The notes under the pieces were generated by a model, which ran no database searches, had not been told where the DNA came from, and saw only the letters and a list, made by a program, of their open reading frames with translations. Below, piece after piece: positions 7,712 through 10,103 of a DNA stretch of 10,103 nucleotides. Made by a program: the position numbers and the translations under genes. Position 1 is the stretch's first letter. Every line of letters starts with the position of its first letter. The stretch is taken from NCBI GenBank assembly GCA_045657645.1, contig JAZOTL010000141.1, positions 1 through 10,103 on the forward strand, written 5' to 3'. The DNA is from RGIG7300 sp045657645 (lineage in GTDB: Bacteria > Bacillota > Clostridia > Oscillospirales > CAG-272).

Positions 7712-10103
7712 ATGAAGAATAAGGGTAACAAAAATCTATTAGTCTTGCTTTCCTATGCAGCTATAATCATTGCTATAGTATGGGCCGTAGGTTCGCTTTT
7801 AAACGATGCCACCCAACAAAAAATACTCTACAGCGATATAGTTGAAAAGTTTGAGGCAGGCGAAGTAAAATCCTTTGAGGTAGACGGCAAAAACAACCTC
7901 AACATAGTAACACACGAAAACAAAAAGATAAGCTATCCTCTGCGTGATATCAATATTTTCTATGAGGACCTGCACGAGCTGATACAACAGCAGCTTGCCG
8001 ACGGCACCATAAAGTCCTATGACTACAAAAAGATAGAAACCCTGCCCTGGTGGGTAAGCTTTGTACCCTATCTGCTTGTAACGGTAGTTATTGTGTTCAT
8101 CTGGTTCTATATGATGAATCAGGCAGGCAAGGGCGGCAAAATGCACTCCTTTGGCAAAACCAGAGCAAAGCTCTTTATTGATGATAAAAACAAGATAACC
8201 TTCAAGGACGTAGCAGGCCTTGACGAGGAAAAGGAAGAAATGCAGGAGTTTGTAGAGTTCCTGCGTAATCCCGATAAATTTACAAAATTAGGAGCAAAGA
8301 TACCACACGGCGCTCTGCTTGTAGGCCCTCCCGGTACCGGTAAGACCCTGCTTGCAAAGGCTGTTGCAGGCGAGGCAGGAGTACCCTTCTTCTCCATTTC
8401 CGGTTCTGATTTTGTAGAAATGTACGTGGGTGTTGGTGCTTCCCGTGTCCGTGACCTTTTCGAAAACGCCCGCAAGACCAAGGCAAGCATCATCTTTATA
8501 GATGAAATTGATGCCGTGGGCAGACACCGCGGCGCAGGCTTAGGCGGCGGCCACGATGAAAGAGAACAAACCCTTAACCAGCTCCTTGTTGAAATGGACG
8601 GCTTCGGCAGTCACGACGGTGTTATAGTTATGGCGGCAACCAACCGCCCCGATATACTTGACCCTGCCCTGCTGCGCCCCGGCCGCTTTGACAGGCAGAT
8701 AACAGTAAGCTACCCCGATTTTAAGGGAAGAGTTGATATCCTTAAGGTACACGCAAAAAATAAGCCCTTTGCAAGTGACGTAGATTTTGATAAGGTTGCA
8801 GGAAGCACCGTAGGCTTTACAGGTGCAGACCTTGCAAATCTCCTTAATGAATCTGCCCTGCTTGCCGCAAGAAAGAGCAAGCTCCTTATAGATATGCAGG
8901 ATATTGAGGACGCGTCAATGAAGATAATGATGGGTCCCCAGAAGAAGTCCATGAAGATAAAGCCCGAGGAAAAGCGAAAAACCGCTTACCACGAGGCAGG
9001 TCACGCCATCCTTGCTTATCTGCTCCCCTCACAGGACCCGGTACGTCAGGTATCTATTATCCCCAGCGGTAAGGCACTTGGTTACACACTTACCACACCT
9101 ACCGAGGATAAGTACAGCGTTTACCGCAACGGCCTGTGTGAAAAGATTACAATGCTCCTTGGCGGCCGAGTTGCCGAAAAGATAATCTTTGACGATATTT
9201 CAGGGGGCGCTTCAAACGATATTGAACGCGCAACCGATATTGCACGCAAGATGGTAACACAGCTTGGTATGAGCGAAAAGCTTGGCCCCATAGCCTTTGG
9301 CTCGGGCAATACAAGTGACGAGGTGTTCCTCGGCCGTGGCTTCTCCAATACCAAAAACTATTCCGAAAACGTTGCGGCTCAGATTGATGAGGAAATACAC
9401 CGCATCATTACCGAGGCCTTTGACCTTGCCGAAAAGCTCCTTTCCGAGAATATCGAAAGAATGCACTTTATAGCTGACTATCTTACAAAGTACGAAACTA
9501 TGGACGATATCGAGGAGGCTACCCTCAAGATAATGGTAGGTCCTCAGAAGAAGTCCATGAAGATAAAGCCCGAGGAAAAGCGCAAGACCGCTTACCACGA
9601 GGCAGGTCACGCTATCATCGCATTTGCCCTGCCCAGCCTTGACCCCGTAAGACAGATATCTGTTATCCCCAGCGGCAGAGCATTGGGTTACACACTCAAT
9701 CCTCCCGTAGAGGATAAATACAGCGTATACAAGAACGGTCTTAAGGACGAGATTGCAATGCTGCTTGGCGGCCGTGTTGCCGAAAAGATAATCTTTGACG
9801 ATATCTCCGGCGGTGCCTCCAACGATATCGAGCGTGCTACCGATATTGCCCGCAAGATGGTTACAAAGCTTGGTATGAGCGACAAGCTCGGTCCCATAGC
9901 CTTCGGCGGCTCCACCACAGGCGACGAGGTGTTCTTGGGCAGAGACTTCTCTAACTCCCGCAACTATTCCGAAAACGTCGCTGCAATGATCGACGAAGAG
10001 ATGCATGCCATCATTACTGCCGAGTTTGAAAGAGCCGAAAAGATCCTTCGCGACAATATCGACAAGATGCATTTCATAGCAGACTACCTTACCAAGTATG
10101 AGG
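7712..10103 (+). CDS. ftsH: FtsH membrane protease with two tandem M41 domains (3' partial)
   Basis: ATP-dependent zinc metalloprotease that extracts and degrades membrane and cytosolic proteins. GGAG stands 7 nt before the ATG, 22 bp after hpt. Membrane segments at about 9-30 and 113-135 flank a small extracytoplasmic domain. The AAA+ module has Walker A 'GPPGTGKT' (205-212), the pore loop 'MYVGVG', Walker B 'IIFIDEID' (260-267) and arginine fingers R322 and R325. The first M41 domain has HEAGH at 427-431 and the likely third zinc ligand D503. Where FtsH normally ends (about residue 598), the frame runs into a second complete M41 domain: HEAGH at 629-633 and D705. There is no second ATPase. 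I read every codon from 7712 to 10102 and found no stop or frameshift. The window ends after 797 codons with the frame open, so the true C-terminus is unseen. Most FtsH proteins are 600-700 residues. The choice between a natural duplication and an assembly join of two paralogs is open. Confidence 0.95.
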   Translation, partial: MKNKGNKNLLVLLSYAAIIIAIVWAVGSLLNDATQQKILYSDIVEKFEAGEVKSFEVDGKNNLNIVTHENKKISYPLRDINIFYEDLHELIQQQLADGTIKSYDYKKIETLPWWVSFVPYLLVTVVIVFIWFYMMNQAGKGGKMHSFGKTRAKLFIDDKNKITFKDVAGLDEEKEEMQEFVEFLRNPDKFTKLGAKIPHGALLVGPPGTGKTLLAKAVAGEAGVPFFSISGSDFVEMYVGVGASRVRDLFENARKTKASIIFIDEIDAVGRHRGAGLGGGHDEREQTLNQLLVEMDGFGSHDGVIVMAATNRPDILDPALLRPGRFDRQITVSYPDFKGRVDILKVHAKNKPFASDVDFDKVAGSTVGFTGADLANLLNESALLAARKSKLLIDMQDIEDASMKIMMGPQKKSMKIKPEEKRKTAYHEAGHAILAYLLPSQDPVRQVSIIPSGKALGYTLTTPTEDKYSVYRNGLCEKITMLLGGRVAEKIIFDDISGGASNDIERATDIARKMVTQLGMSEKLGPIAFGSGNTSDEVFLGRGFSNTKNYSENVAAQIDEEIHRIITEAFDLAEKLLSENIERMHFIADYLTKYETMDDIEEATLKIMVGPQKKSMKIKPEEKRKTAYHEAGHAIIAFALPSLDPVRQISVIPSGRALGYTLNPPVEDKYSVYKNGLKDEIAMLLGGRVAEKIIFDDISGGASNDIERATDIARKMVTKLGMSDKLGPIAFGGSTTGDEVFLGRDFSNSRNYSENVAAMIDEEMHAIITAEFERAEKILRDNIDKMHFIADYLTKYE
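8900..9505 (+). repeat. Tandem repeat copy A: linker plus M41 protease domain
   Basis: This 606-bp unit encodes residues 397-598 of FtsH. It starts at the end of the AAA+ small domain ('DIEDASMKIMMGPQKK'), includes HEAGH (427-431) and 'GGASNDIERAT' with D503, and ends with 'HFIADYLTKYETMD'. It aligns without gaps to the next 606 bases. By hand count about 40 of 199 residues differ, roughly 80% identity. Confidence 0.93.
9506..10103 (+). repeat. Tandem repeat copy B: second linker plus M41 domain (cut by window end)
   Basis: The second unit begins 'DIEEATLKIMVGPQKK' and carries HEAGH (629-633), 'GGASNDIERAT' (D705) and 'HFIADYLTKYE' up to the last base. All catalytic elements are kept and differences from copy A are mostly conservative. 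Isoleucine codons differ: copy A has ATT 8, ATC 5, ATA 6; copy B has ATT 3, ATC 11, ATA 6. That suggests divergence in a separate gene before joining, or an old duplication. Confidence 0.92.

Noticed and set aside
8900..9510. Frameshift or stop separating two ftsH reading frames
   Set aside because: Codon-by-codon reading from 7712 to 10102 stays open; the HEAGH sites are 606 bases apart, an exact multiple of three.
9212..10072. A 286-codon open frame on the minus strand opposite ftsH
   Set aside because: It lies wholly antisense to the two M41 repeats, has Cys/Gly/His-rich composition unlike a real protein, matches no family I know, and repeats itself because the DNA under it is repeated.

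Overview
The window reads as a chromosomal piece of a low-to-moderate-GC Firmicute, most likely a gut Clostridia (Oscillospiraceae/Ruminococcaceae-like). The grounds are the c-di-AMP phosphodiesterase GdpP, the Firmicute gene orders gdpP-rplI-dnaB and tilS-hpt-ftsH, GGAG-type ribosome binding sites, and heavy use of ATA for isoleucine. The taxonomic call is an inference; no rRNA gene or other marker is present.

Layout. Bases 3-1739 (minus strand) hold a DUF4091 glycoside-hydrolase-like protein, unrelated to the rest. Bases 1740-1873 are a divergent intergenic region with a recognisable promoter on each strand. From 1874 to the right edge, six genes run on the plus strand with gaps of 12, 22, 3, -8 and 22 bp: gdpP, rplI, dnaB, tilS, hpt and ftsH. 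ftsH is cut by the window end. The tight spacing and the single visible promoter suggest one operon. It joins second-messenger turnover (c-di-AMP), ribosome structure (L9), replication (DnaB), tRNA decoding (TilS), purine salvage (Hpt) and membrane proteolysis (FtsH). No tRNA, rRNA, mobile element, CRISPR array or clear terminator was seen.

Two things stand out. First, ftsH carries the normal N-terminal membrane part and one AAA+ ATPase, but then two complete M41 zinc-protease domains in tandem and in frame. The period is 606 bp (202 residues), the copies are about 80% identical in protein, and each has its own HEAGH site. The frame is still open at the window edge, so more may follow. Second, in dnaB an eight-codon block (5478-5501) replaces the expected hydrophobic strand and 'LSQLS' stretch of helicase motif H3 with an unrelated polar sequence of the same length, while all surrounding motifs are intact. 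Either could be real biology or an assembly/consensus artefact, and the text says what would decide it.
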